Shown: positions 33,841 through 46,220 of the stretch, one piece after another
How positions within the stretch are numbered: the stretch's first letter is position 1
Layout of the letters: each line of letters starts with the position of its first letter
NCBI GenBank assembly: GCA_021397845.1
Contig: CM038050.1
Span: 108,303,891 to 108,367,890 of the forward strand
Origin: Areca catechu
Lineage: Eukaryota; Streptophyta; Magnoliopsida; Arecales; Arecaceae
Reading direction: 5' to 3'
Length of the DNA: 64,000 bases
Translations under genes and position numbers: made by a program
Notes under the pieces: generated by a model
Seen by the model: the letters and a program-made list of their open reading frames with translations, nothing else
Databases searched by the model: none
Told to the model about the DNA's origin: nothing

Positions 33841-34169
33841 TCCTTGAATAATCTACACACAAACCCTGGTCAAACCAAAATCTTGGAGATCTTTGATCAA
33901 CTCGGAAAGAAGGATGGTTAGTTAATCATTCAAACCCAAGTAGAAACAACATGAAAGGATAACGACAAGTTTCATTACTTTTCAAATAGAATGCTTGAAT
34001 GCTATAAGAGGATGATTGTAAAGATCAAAAAGGGGGGAAAACAAAATTGGACCGAGGGATCACTTTTTTTTGCCTTGGAGCTTGCGACGTGTGTCCCAAG
34101 TACTAATTGTTCTTCAGGATCACTCTAAGACTCCACCTCAATGGAATGACCTCCTTCATCTTCCGAGTC
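33841..34169 (-). pseudogene. 3' spacer and C-terminal tail of antisense ORF (N2)
   Basis: Minus-strand reading near 34169-34060 gives an acidic tail DSEDEGGHSIEVES followed by SDPEEQLVLGTHVASS, like the Glu-rich C-terminus of the N1 antisense protein. The part at 33841-34050 is noncoding. It is separated from the rest of the ORF by the LTR at 34170. Confidence 0.55.
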
Positions 34170-35799
34170 TGATGCAGAACAAATAAGATGATGCGATGCG
34201 GAAGTAAATTAAGACTTTTTTTTTTTTTTTTTTGTTTTGTTAGAAGTTGGCTTGACTCAAAAACAAGGCTAACTAATATTGAAAGAAATATGCACTGAAA
34301 GAAAGCACAATTCAAAAGAGTAGATTATCAGAGTAATAAAGAAGTAGGATCGTTGGGGATTGAGAAACCCCCAAACCTAGGGTTTACTCCTCTTTCAAGA
34401 AACAGACGAAGAGAGAGAAGGTTTTATACCTGACTATGATATCTCTCTTTGCTTCAATTGAAGGACACTCTCGAGCAGATTGTAGGATCCTTGGAGATGG
34501 GGTATCTTCGCAATGGATCCTCGGATTGTAGTCCTATGGCAAGGTTGGCCTTCTTCTCGTCCTCTGGATTTGGAAAGGATGAAGAACAAGATAAGGATGT
34601 AAGAAACTCAAGGAAGTGACCTTTACCTGGGATAGATCCGGACTGCTCAAACTTTGAAGATGAGGGAAGAGTATGGAGGTGGCGGTGGAAGATGGAGTGG
34701 ATTTAGGGTTTGGCTAGTAGGGCAGCGGCTTGCAGATGAAAAGGACCTAGGGCTTGATATAGTGGGCGGTGGCTTGGAGAAGGAGATGGCGACCTTGAAT
34801 GAAGTGGAAATAGGGTTTAGGAATTTGGTGTTGGTGGCTAGGATGATGAAAGGAAATTAGGGTTGGCGGCCAGGGATGAAAGCGGGGCAGGGTTTTGGTA
34901 ACTTTGGAGATCTCTCACCTCCTCAAGGCTCCAATGGAACCCAGATTTACTCCCTCACGGAGCTCAACACTCAAAGAAGTGCGGAAGAAGAGAACACAAG
35001 GTTGCTCAACACAAGAAAAGATTTCATTTACTCCTTTTTTTTTTTTTATCAAAAGATTACATAAGGGTCCAATATATAGACCTTGCAAGAGAAACAAAAT
35101 TACACTACTTCCCATGTGGGACTAAACATTCATCCTAAGCATGAAAAACTTTCCCTTGACCGACCAGGCTTCTTTCCTTGGAGTGGGCGGCCTCAAATGC
35201 AAGGTGATGGCTTCATATGGCAGGTATGTGGGGCACCTCCTAGTTCTTCTCCTTAAGTCATGGGTTTCCCTTCCATGACTTGCTCTTTCTTGGAAGAAAA
35301 TACTCATCTCCTAGTCTTTCTCCCCAAGACTAGGCTCCTTCCATTCATAGCCAGGTACTTTAGGCAGGTGTGGGTGCCTACCTTGGAGTCCTCTCCAAGA
35401 AAAATCCTCTGCTTCTTTAGCTTGGTTACTTTTGGCAACTTGTGGGCGCCTTCCTTGACTTCTCCTAAGAAAATTTTCTTGCTCTCTTGGGCATGGGGAC
35501 CAGGGACACTGGGATGAAATGTGGCGCCAACTAGTCCTAGGAGTGTGGCTGGGAGTGTGGCGTCCACTTGCATTTGGCCTTGGAAGAAAAAATGATGCCC
35601 TAGGGAATGGTGCCAACCAGGACTTGACTTGGACTTAGACTAAGTCAACATGACTCAACAAAATGAAATGCAGACTCAAAGAAATAAAATAATCTGGTTG
35701 ACCAGGTCAACCCTTAATTACAAACCCTAATCTTCGGGCAAGGTCATTCAAGATCCAGATGGAATCCTGAAGTCTTCTTCTGATTCTGGTGCCCGACCA
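34170..35799 (-). repeat. Second family C LTR, in antisense ORF of N2
   Basis: On the minus strand it runs from TGGTCGGGCACCAG (35799) to TTTGTTCTGCATCA (34170), 1630 bp, aligned with 30600-32258 throughout. The flanks GAGTC and GTTCC do not match, so no TSD is visible. It could be a solo LTR formed by recombination between two different copies, or an insertion whose edges were altered. Confidence 0.85.
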
Positions 35800-37690
35800 G
35801 TTCCATTAAGGACCCCACTTCAGCAATGTCTCACCAGGCGTTGGTCCCCCTTAGTGCTCGAAAGCATGACCTCAATAGATTCCATCGATGAGGGCAATGA
35901 GGATAACAAATTTAGGAAATTGGTACCCTTCCTCCTTAAGAGTTTATATATGAAATGTTCACCCGAATATGCTCCAAAGAGGTGTAGTCACGAAATATCT
36001 AGGTATGAGTGGAGAATTCATACTACTTATCTATAGTTGCAATATCCAAAGTGAAAGGCAATGTCGAATATGCCGCATAGCCCCTCCTCGAGGCCCTCTC
36101 TCCAAGCTTCTAACAACACATGGCTTTTCGAATGGTGATGCCTCCTTGATTGGGACCACCTACTAGATTGGTGGGCACTTCCCTCCTGCCATTCTAGCCC
36201 CACCTCAAGATTAGTCAGTGCACTCGTGGAGCCAACTACTTGTGATTGCTTGCTTTGCAAAAGGGGTGGGCTAGTTAGAGGTGACAAGATTGTTAAAGGA
36301 ATGATAGCCAATAAAGCTGCCTCAAGTTCTGAACTAGTTGCCATGCCCTTGCCCTTGGCCAATCATTCAAGGCTAGTTATCCTTCTTGAGCCAACTACAA
36401 TTTATTTTGGAGCTCTTACATCCGAGTGACAAACTCCCATCTCATTTCTCTGGAAAAGAAAATTGACTCCAGACTTGAGACCTCTGCTTGAGCCAATTGA
36501 AGCTCTCTTTGTAAATGGGCCGCTTGAGCAACTGCATCCCAAATCACTTGCGAAACCTTCTCCAATAACTTCCTCAACTCCTCTTTGAGTGTGGTTATCT
36601 CAAAGATATGCCCGGGACATTTCAAGTAAAAGTCATCAATTTCTTCAAACACCTTTTTCAGCATCCCTTGAACCTTCAACAACCTTTTCTTTTGGTTGGT
36701 GGCCTCTCTATTGGTGGCCTTAACCTTGGCCTCCTATTCCAAAACATATAGGCCCTGATGTCAATGGCCTTGCAAAGGCATTTGGTATGCCCTTCCAATG
36801 ACAATACGACATCCTGGAAGCAATTATGATTAATAAATAAACTATGTAAGGTGTAGAAGAAAATGTATCACTCCATTGCATATGAAAAGGATTCCTTACA
36901 GCATCAAAAGATAAAACTAAAAAGTTCGAAGGACAATAAGCTCAAAGAAAAAAGCAAAGATTACAAAGAATTAGTTCTTGACCTCCACATTGGGATTGGC
37001 AGTATTAAAGAAGGGCTTGGTTCCAATAGGAAGATCGACAAAAGTAGGCTAAGTGGAAGAAGAAAGATCAATTGGGGTAGGGTTGGTAGTGGCTGGATCG
37101 ACTACAGCAGGTTCAAAAATAGCCATAGGTTCAACGACGACAGGTTCAGTAGGAGGGGCTTCAATAGGAGCTCTGGTTTCCTCCACATCCAACAAATCAA
37201 GCTCTATTCTTTGAAAGTGATCCATGATAGCTGCCCGACACTCAAGCTCCCCGTATTAAAGCCTTCCTCATAAGACACATGGCCAAAATCTTGATAGAGA
37301 GAATAAAACTCCTCTGACTTTTGGAAGTTAGCCACCACTTGAGCCTTCTCTACCGCAAAGCTCACAAAAGTCCTATATTTCTCCACAGCTTTTGCTACCT
37401 CCCATTCAGCCTTCGCCACCTCTGACTCCATCCATGCCTTCTCTAAGGCCCAATCGGTCTTAATTTTGGGTAGATCAGCCTTCATTTTTGAAAGCACCTC
37501 CTCTAAGTACTTGAATGTTGCTTCTAACACTTCTGCCCTTTGGCGAGCCTTCGTGACATCACCCCTAAGTTTCTTGATGGCATCCCCACTGATGAAGGGT
37601 CAATTCAGCAAGTCAGTAACACAATATGTCAACTACAAAAAAAATGGGTTCAAGAAGAGCTGGATTGAAAATGAAAGATAAGAATCGAGC
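35800..37690 (-). pseudogene. Antisense ORF region of Tat-like module N2
   Basis: Minus-strand coding traces occur in two pieces. At 37530-36990 a charged helix (KAWMESEVAKAEWEVAKAVE) is followed by FYSLYQDFGHVSYEEGF and then a P/V/E-rich end (APIEAPPTEPVVVEPM). At 36860-36300 is a second coiled-coil stretch (ITTLKEELRKLLEKVSQ, AAHLQRELQLAQAEV). This resembles the helical and Pro-rich parts of the N1 antisense product. Order and repetition suggest an internal rearrangement or two overlapping copies. Many stops. Confidence 0.6.
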
Positions 37691-37730
37691 ATGAAATACC
37701 TCCTACACAATTAGAATCATCCTTTTCTAG

Positions 37731-39395
37731 ATTGAAAATGAAAGATTGGCTTAGACTTTTGTACTTAATAATTAAATTATTTTAGGAACTTCAAAAAATA
37801 ATTTAGACTCCTACTAATTTCATTAAATCTCACATACTCTCCCGTGGAGATGTGGAAACCTCTATGCAACCAAGCTTTCTAGTGATGCTTGCCCATCGAT
37901 ATGTGGTACCTCACCATGCCCAATTACTAGTAACTCGCTAAATTGATGAGTAGATAACTCTTGTCCAATATAACTCATGCATGTTATAGCAACTCGGTTT
38001 CTAAGTCATGAAACCTCATCTGTCTGGTTATTGGTCCAATCCTTAGTTAAGTTTGACCCACCGTTCATACTTAGGCAAAGCCATCATTAGGTCCCTCACC
38101 ATGCTTAGTTATTAGGCCCAACCCCATCTAAACTTAGCAACATCTCATCTAAAAGGGTGGTTGCATCTTTTTGATGCAACTGAACCACTATAACCATCCA
38201 AGAATAGTCAATACCTATAGAACATCCGGACATCTACAATGGTGGAAGACCTAAGACTTACTATTAATGAAAAGTTTTGGATTCAAATCTCTTCTAAATT
38301 AGTTAGCCCAATTACAAGTCTGACTAACCAGGTTCAGGTCAGCACAATCTCATGTCTAACAAACTAGTTGAAAATGGGTTAACTCAAATCAAAAGCAATA
38401 TCAAAGTCTTAATTGACCAAGTTGGTTAGGTAAGTTAGATCCATGGGAAGGTTCTACCATATAAACCTCTTTTCTCAGACACCAACCAAGTGGCCAAGTA
38501 AGAGTTAGCCCCAATTAATAACCATGATCTAAACTTGTCTTAGACACCAATCAATCAAATAAGGTCAACTTAATGACTCGGGCTTGCCACAAAGCCAAAT
38601 TAGGTCTTAATTGATCGATTCACATCATATGAATCGATATGACCAAACTACATCTAAGATCAATTTTGAGCCCCTTTGAATTTTAATCAATCATTGATTG
38701 GGTTCAATCAACTGTTCAAAATCAAAACAAGTTTCTAGCATGATCTAATCAAGATTCTATTGTGTAGCTTAATCACTAGACATAATTTATTCACCCACAC
38801 CTACATCCATGAAATAAAATTCAGAACCTTAATAAATTTTAGATTAGATTTATTTCATGAAATTAATGATTTATGATCATGAATTGTTAGTTCAAATCTA
38901 AACCTAACTCATGCATCTCATACAACTTGTTTAGATCAAACCATTTATGTTATATCTTATGTAATTTATTTTAGATCTAAAACATAAACCTATTACTTAG
39001 CCGTATTATTCTTTATAAGTCATTACAAGTGGTACCCTTACACACCATAGGAGATCCATTGAATGGGAAGAGAGGGCCTTTAAATCCTATTTGGCTCTTA
39101 TGACCGACGACCATGATGTTGCACCCAATCCAAGTACTTGGCTAGATCAATTTTGATTAATTAATTATAAAATTAATTTTATTTTCAAATCTAAATTATA
39201 AACATGATACATCAATCATATATAAAAAAATCTAGATCTAAATATCAATACTAGTTTCAAAATAGTTTTTTTAGAAGTGGCAAAACTTGTAATATTAAAA
39301 CATTTTCAATCATCACAAATTAGTTCAAATCCATTTAATCCTTTAGATCTAAAAGGGATTTAGATCTGATTTTATTCCAAACATATCAAAATGTG
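37731..39395 (-). other. Long leader of LTR element L
   Basis: There is no coding signal over 1.66 kb. It lies downstream, on the minus strand, of the primer-binding site at 39407. Its distal end (37731-37990) is clearly similar to 44720-44960, which lies just upstream of the copia gag start of K. So L is a copia-type element cut exactly before its gag start, where N2 sequence begins (37690-37730). It contains several GTTAGACTTGA/GGTTGGTC-type short echoes but no ordered array. Confidence 0.65.
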
Positions 39396-39407
39396 GCTCT
39401 GATACCA
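39396..39407 (-). other. Primer-binding site of element L
   Basis: GCTCTGATACCA on plus is the complement of TGGTATCAGAGC, one base from the LTR end at 39409. It shows that L runs on the minus strand. Confidence 0.9.
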
Positions 39408-39408
39408 C

Positions 39409-40935
39409 TGTTAGGATTCATTCATAGATGACTAACTTGCAAAACTAGGTTCTAAACCCTAGATGCAACGGAAGCAGAGATCATACAAAAATAATTTTCA
39501 CAAGCATGATAATTTAAATTAAATAATAAATCATCTATTTAACCTTCTAATATGCTGGAATAAAAATATATTAGTTTTAAAAATTTTATATAATTATAAA
39601 ATAAAGGATCCACTTACCTAAATCGCTTAACTCCCTCTTCTAGTACCGAATCTGTTGGATCAATTAGATCTATCAGGATTCCTCAAAGCTACGTATGTGC
39701 CCAGCCTTTACTAGTATCCATAGAAGCCTTCCTCACCAAATTACCAAGATCCCCGGACTACTAGATCCTTGTAGGTCTTTCTTCAGCACAGAGATGGACC
39801 TTCTTCTTCTGGTCTAAACAAAAACTCAAGAGCTTCTCTCCTTTTCTTTCAAGGAATTAACATAAAAAAATAAAAGAATATTTTTTAGACTTTTTTTATG
39901 GAAACTCTCACCTCTTAGATTTCTATAGAGGTATTATACTCTATTTTTGTTAAGAAAAAAATTAGGATAAATTTCAAAGGGATCTATGTTAGAATTGATT
40001 CTATGCAGCCTAGTTTCTGAGCATATTAAAAACCATGAAAAACTTTCTCAAAAACACCTCTTAAAAATCTAGATAAAATTGATTTCTTATATGATTTGAT
40101 CAAACTTCAAATCTATATAAGAGTCCAATTTTATTTAGTAGGAGAGAGAGTCAGTCCAAATGAAAAAGAGAGGTGCCAAGTGAGTCCCAAATGAGAAAGA
40201 GGTGCCGCACCTCCCTCTTCTCACCATGCATGCCAAGAGGAGGCGCACATTTCATGCCCTCCTCTTGGTTTCTATGTGAGATAAGGGAGAGAGACCCAGT
40301 TAACTAGGTCTCCTAGCTGCTGATTAATTTTGACTTATTTTTTATTGAGTTTGAAATCCTTTTCATACCTATATTCAACCAAAATCATAAAAAAAGTTAT
40401 TGACCCCATTTGACTAAGTCAAAAATTCAAGTAAAACCTGAATTACCAATTCAATAACTTAAATAAAATAATAATAATTAAATTTATTTTAATTAAGTTA
40501 AAAAATATTACAATATTTGTAAATAGGTCCATTAAGATAAAATAGTAAATGTTAAAATTAGCATATGCTAATTTTAGCAAGTGCCAAAATTTATATGTGC
40601 CAAAATTGGTAAGTACCAAAATTAACAGGTACTAAATATGTAACTCTTACATAGATCTGTGCTCATGGATAGGTCAACTCCTATTATGTGTGACCCCTCA
40701 GATTCTATTCTATCTAGGTATGCTATAATCTCTATCATAGTATCATCAAAACTCTTTCAATGGACTAAATAATTTTAGCTCAACCTTAACTTGGATTGTT
40801 GATCCAAAAATAATCCTAGTAAGCTTTCATAATCCACTATGACACCTAGCAGTATGTAGTGGCAACCTAGTAGAATAGAAATGACCCCTAGGTGTAGTTA
40901 CTATGTAATCAAATTTTTTTATTGAAATCCTAACA
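39409..40935 (-). repeat. 5' LTR of element L
   Basis: It is bounded by TGTTAGGATT (plus, 39409-39418) and AATCCTAACA (40926-40935), a perfect 10-bp inverted terminal repeat as found at copia LTR ends. The length is 1527 bp. It contains four spaced copies of an AAGTGCCAAAATT-type motif (40575-40635). The other LTR is missing. Confidence 0.85.
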
Positions 40936-41711
40936 TGATGTAGGCATAGAAACTCGTCAAACCTTAAGCATGCATCATATGTCAAACTTAATTAGCTTAG
41001 GTCCAATTATAATTTCCATGAAAACTCTTTTTCAATATCACACTATTATGACCACATATTTAAGGACTTAGCTAATTAGGTCACATTGGATTATACCTTA
41101 ACTTCTAAGGCTGATAGATCCCATTTAAGTGAATACCCTACTCCTATGGTAAAGATAATGTAACCAATGAACACCACAAGGTTCCAAATGGCTAGCAACA
41201 ATGTTAATGTACTATCAAACCATAGCAACCTCCCTATGAATAGCCGAGATACCCAGGTCAAGGATTTACTCACATAACTACAGTATTTATGAAGTCACTG
41301 ATGAGTGAGTAGACATCTATGTGACTTCTTGAACTTGATTATGCTCAGTACCATTGTTCTCTAACAACCACTTGCATTTCACTCCAGTGTCTCTACATTA
41401 TAGACTCGATGCTTATCTATCAGAAGGGAGGTAATTTGTGTACTAATCTTGACAAATCAATTACTATGCTTATGATGATCTTTTAATGCTTTTAGGAGTT
41501 AATCTATAATGACACATGTCTCAAATTCTCAACTTTTGAGAATTATATCATTATCCATTAACTCCATTGATGATTCATAGATACATTAGATATGAATGAA
41601 AAGAATAAATCTAATTTTATTGATTTCAATGAATTAAGTGCAAAATCATGTCCTATAAAAATTGTAATATATCATGCCAACTTGACTTCTAGGGCATATA
41701 TCTAATAATCT
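40936..41711 (-). repeat. 3' LTR of copia element K (probable)
   Basis: On the minus strand it follows RNase H sequence and a purine-rich GTGCAAGTGCGAGAT (41698-41711 region), then TATTAGATATATGCCCTAG, where a TG start would be expected, so the first base pair is mutated. It shares a CATGTCTCAAATTCTCAAC-type stretch and style with the LTR of M. Its far end is set by the LTR of L at 40935. Confidence 0.55.
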
Positions 41712-42295
41712 CGCACTTGCACTAAAGTCAATTTGCCATATATCAAGTCCCATCCTCTTAGGTGGACTTAGTCTTCTACTGGCTCAACTACTTCATCAGT
41801 GAATCTGTCATGTTATCCATAAAGTATACTCTTTGCACCTCGACATACTTTTTCTTGAAATAGTCAGATATGATATGAAACTATCGCCTGATGCGTTTAG
41901 ACTTTCGATAAGACCTGAGCTCCCTAGTAAGGGCTATGGTACCATTGTTATCATAGTATCAGGGGATGGCATGTAATAGCATCACTCTGAGCTCCATAAT
42001 GAATTTCTTGTACCAAAGGCTTCTTTTGCAGCTTCCGAGGTGGCGATGTACTCTGCCTCCATAGTAAAATCATCAATGATAGGTTGCTTGAAACTTTTCC
42101 ATCTAGTAGAACTACAATTGCATAGAAACACAAATCCTAATGTAGACATTCTATCATCAGGATCAAATATAAATTCCGAATCAATGTATCCCTCTATCCA
42201 TAAATCAGGACTTCCTCCAAAGATCAAGAATAAATCCTTAGTTCTTCTTAAGTACTTAAGGATATTCTTTATAGCAATCTAGTGCTCTTTAACAT
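41712..42295 (-). pseudogene. RNase H of copia element K
   Basis: The minus-strand reading (42227-41982) shows IDSEFIFDPDDRMSTLGFVF, then WKSFKQPIIDDFTMEAEYIA and SEAAKEA, the RNase H of copia elements. Just upstream is AIKNILKYLRRTKDL, the connection from RT. RT proper is missing; at about 42295-42370 the reading jumps to the region after integrase. Confidence 0.82.
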
Positions 42296-42369
42296 TGCCT
42301 CATCATAGGTCTTATGATCAATTATTTGATCCTTGTCTCTTATAAGAATATTTTTTCTATGTTCTCTGT

Positions 42370-43520
42370 AAGCAGACCTAAGTAACTTTCAGGAGGACGG
42401 GAGACCCTGCTAGACTATGAGGTGGTGGAACAACTACATCTATTGGTTCATTGAGTTCAACCCGATCTCTAACTAGCTTCAGAAACTTTTTTATTAAGCT
42501 CAATTAACCTTCCACTACCACCATCTTGAATAAACTATTTTTGAGGAACGTGGCATGCCGACTCATAATTACATTGTGATCCTCTAGAAAGTAAAAGTAA
42601 TATCCTATAGTTCCTTAGGATACCCTATGAAGTAAGCTTTTATTGATCTAGACTCTAACTTGTCTGCCATTAGTCTCTTGACATAGGAGAGACATCCCCA
42701 AATCTTGAAATGGCTAAGACTTGATTCTTACCAAACCACGTTCATATGGAGTGGTAGTAATGGACTTAGAGAGAACCCTATTAAGAACGTAAATCAAGTT
42801 TATAGGACATGTCCTCAAAGAAAAAGGTAGGTCAGTGAAGCTCATCATAAATTGGACCATATCCAACAAGATCCTATTTCTACTTTCAGATACCCCATGG
42901 AGTTAAGGCATACCAGGAGAAGTCCATTATGAGACTATATTACTGACCTTGACATAACCCAGAAATTCTCTACTAAGGTATTCACCTCCCCGATCTGACT
43001 AAGAACCTTAAGTGATTTTCTTATTTGCTTGTCTACTTCATGTCTGAACTCCTTGAATTTATCAAACACTTCATACTTGTGTCTCATAAAAAATACATAC
43101 CCATATCATGAGTAATCATCGGTAAAGGTAATGAAGTATTGAAAACCACCTTTGGCTATTACATCAAATAGTTCATATCAATGTGCACCAGGGCAAGTAA
43201 CTCAGTAGCCCTCCCTCTTTGACCTACAAAGGATAATTTGGTTATTTTTCCTTGAAGGAATGATTCATAACCGGGTATGATCCAAAACTAATTGGGTCTA
43301 GGATACCATCCTTTTTCAATTTGTTAATCATGTCCTCTCCAATGTGACCGAGTCTAAGGTGCCGCATATACTTTAGATTTAGGTCATCTCTGGTCATTTA
43401 TATCCTATGGCATTCACTATTTGCTCGTTAATATTCATAAATTCATCAGTATATAAATAGTTCAAACTGTCAATCAAGAGAGCTTTTGCAATTAATTTAT
43501 TTCTGAAATAAATCAAACAA
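42370..43520 (-). pseudogene. Integrase of copia element K
   Basis: The minus strand reads SDRGGEYLSREFL near 43000, then LLDMVQFMMSFTDLP near 42850, LNRVLSKS near 42780, and VKRLMADKLESRS near 42660-42690. This is the order found in the catalytic core and C-terminus of copia integrase. It is heavily frameshifted with many stops. Confidence 0.75.
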
Positions 43521-44710
43521 AAGTCTTTATTGAATATAAATTCTAACCTTCCTGTGCTAGCATGAAGATAGAAATCAAGTTTCTGCTAGCTATAGATATA
43601 TGATAATAGTCTTTCAAACTAAACTAAATCCTAAAGGTAATGATAGAGGGTATGCTTCCATGTTAATTGCAGCAACTTTTGCACAATTTTCAATATGCAG
43701 TATCATCTCACCTTTTCTCAGTGCTCTACTTCTTACCAAACCCCGCATTGAAGTACAAATATGAACACTTGAACCAGAATCTAATACCAACTATAAGTAA
43801 AAGATACCGTAAGGTTTGATTGAAAAGATGCTATAAGTTTTGATTCAATAACAAGCATAGACATACCTTCTGAAGGTGCATCCTTCTTCTATTTCTTTAA
43901 GCTCTTCAGGTACATTGAATAGTTTCTCTTCTAGTGCCCATTAGTGTTGCAATGAAAATATTTCCTTTGCTCACACAATAAGCTACTTTTGATTGTCCTT
44001 CTTCTTAGGCTTATTATCCTTCTTCTGCTTCTTTGTAGGCTTCTTTTTCTTCCAAGCAGACTTTTTTTGGATAAAGATGCATGTTCCATAGCAAGAACAA
44101 AGCCCCCTGAACTCTTCAAGATCCTCTCATTATTTACCAACATGATTAATAATTCAGGCACAGTGTAACTCAATTAGTTCATATTATAGTTCATTACGAA
44201 CTAAGCAATGAGTTAGTCAAGGACTGAAGGATCAAATTGACTTGTAATTCCCTATGAATTGGTATGCCTAGCTTCTCAAGCTATTCATTTCTTTGATCAT
44301 TATCAAGCAATGATCATGGACCGACCTCCCTTCATGCATTTTGATATTAAATAGTCTTTGTGAGACCTCAAAGCATACAGAATGTCTCTGCTCACCATAC
44401 AGCTCTTGCAGGTCAGTAATTATAGCCTTGGCAATTGGATATCCTCATGCTGGCTTTGCAACTCATTTGACATTGAGGCAAGTATGTAGCACTTCACCTT
44501 ATTATCATCTTCTATCCATTTCTCATGTACTATCATCTGGCGAGCACTAGGATGGTTAGGTAAGATGGGAGGGTCCTAGTCAAGCACATAGCCCAACTTC
44601 TTAGAATTTAAGACTATTTTGAGATTCCTAAACCAGTCCTTATAGTTAAGGCCAATAAGTCAGTTTGTTTCAAGTATATGGGCTAATGGATTGAAAGCTG
44701 ACATGGTTTA
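43521..44710 (-). pseudogene. gag and protease-region remnant of copia element K
   Basis: The gag start is MSAFNPLAHILE at about 44705, with YKDWFRNLKIVL behind it. A zinc-knuckle remnant (KYFHCNTNGH) occurs near 43931-43960 after a Lys/Arg-rich stretch (43990-44060). The protease region is weak (43500-43850). The frame is broken throughout. Confidence 0.7.
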
Positions 44711-44960
44711 GTTGCGAAAGAGTAGAAGATTGGGTTAGACTTATGTACTTAAAATAAAAATTATTCTAGGGACTTTAAGAAATGATTTAGACCCCTACTA
44801 ATTTCATGGATCTCATACACTCTCCTGTGAAGATATGGAAATCTCTATGTGACCAAGATTTTTAATGGATGCTGTGGTTCCATCAATATGTAGTACCTCA
44901 CAATGCCCGGTTATTAGTAACTTGCCATACCTATGAGTGGATAACTCTGATTGGCAGGAC
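44711..44960 (-). other. Leader fragment of copia element K
   Basis: It matches 37731-37990 (leader of L) with roughly 75-80 percent visible identity, then the similarity stops near 44960, where the LINE-containing segment begins. The 5' LTR of K is absent. Confidence 0.6.
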
Positions 44961-46220
44961 TTTGATGATGTACTTATCTCATGCCCCTAAGGCATAGCAC
45001 TTTGATGCTCCCTATCACAACTTCACCACATGGCTAGTTCTCCATCATGTCCCAAAAATTCTTAAATTATTGCTAGATCGCATAAGGGAGGCATGCTTAG
45101 ACACTCCATAATCTAGGCCACTATTTAATGAAGAGTGTCATATGTTGAGCTAGCGACAAGGAAACATTTAAAGAGATAAGACACCCCTTATAGATAAGAG
45201 AGTCTTGGTGATACATGGAAGGTTTTGCCACCTTTCACCAGATTCGACGGTATCTTGGTCATGCCAACAATGTTCCAAAATCTCAACCTATAAAAGAGAC
45301 TCTTAGCAAGTCCCCATGGTATGCACGCTCTCCCACTTATACTTCTCGTATTGTTAGACCAAGACTGACTTGAGCATCGAGTGCCTTCGCACCATCCCAG
45401 CAGAACTTTCTTTGTAGGTACCACTCCTCAAAGATCGGCCTGCACCGCTTACTTCAGCATTAGCTCAAGCACTTCCTCTTACACTTAATGAATTTTGGCA
45501 CCAAGTTAGTTTTCAATGATCAAATCCTCGCAAGGGAGAGTCTAAAAAGAGGAGTTGGAATGCACTGCTAGTTTATGTTCTTTATGAATTAGATGAAGAA
45601 ACAATGGATCACCTTTTTGTTTCATTGTGCATAAATCTGGTAGCAACTCACACACAACATAGCTCCAAACTTCGCACTTGATATGGTTATATCATTATGG
45701 TTAACTTGGGAAAGAATACAACCAACATAACCAGCAAAATAGCATGGGATTGTATGATAACCACTGTATGTTGGGTTTTGTGGATGGAGCAAAACAATAG
45801 AATATTCTGACTCGAAGCCTCCTTGCTCAACATAATTAAGTAACAAATATTCTTCCGTTTGGAAAACTGGACAATGCTTTCAAGGGATCATTTTAAGAGG
45901 TAAATACAGAGTTGATCGCACAACCTAGAGGGACTTAGAAATGGATAAGGGCCAATCAAGGGGGACATCGCCTCATACATAGTTCTCTTAATGCAAAACA
46001 ACATGAAAAAGAACCATCTAGAGATAACATCCAGTTATCGATCTTGGTTTTTGCCCCTCCTTCATTCTAAGATAAACCCCAATTGAAAAAGAGAGATGTT
46101 TTATCCTTTCTTTGTCCTATAGAGAGTTTGGCTTCATGACAAACTTGCACTCTATACTCAAGCTTTTAACTCATCTTAATAAAACACACCGGGTGGAGCC
46201 AACCTTTTCATCCAAAAAAA
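44961..46220 (+). pseudogene. LINE (L1-type) 3' end with short poly-A
   Basis: The plus-strand reading from about 45510 shows DQILARESLKRGVG and MDHLFVSLC, like the zinc-binding domain after plant LINE reverse transcriptase. WDCMITTVCWVLWMEQNNRIF-type residues follow (about 45735-45800), with a W-x3-R-N-x-R-I-F-like pattern. The segment ends with AATAAAACACACCGGGTGGAGCC and nine A residues (46212-46220). Non-LTR elements are 5'-truncated and end in poly-A. The part at 44961-45500 has no clear motif. No TSD was found. Confidence 0.6.

Noticed and set aside
30600..35799. The two family C LTRs as the 5' and 3' LTRs of one element with the array as its internal region
   Set aside because: The first has its own AATGC duplication, and the array continues in phase on both sides of it, so it is a separate insertion.
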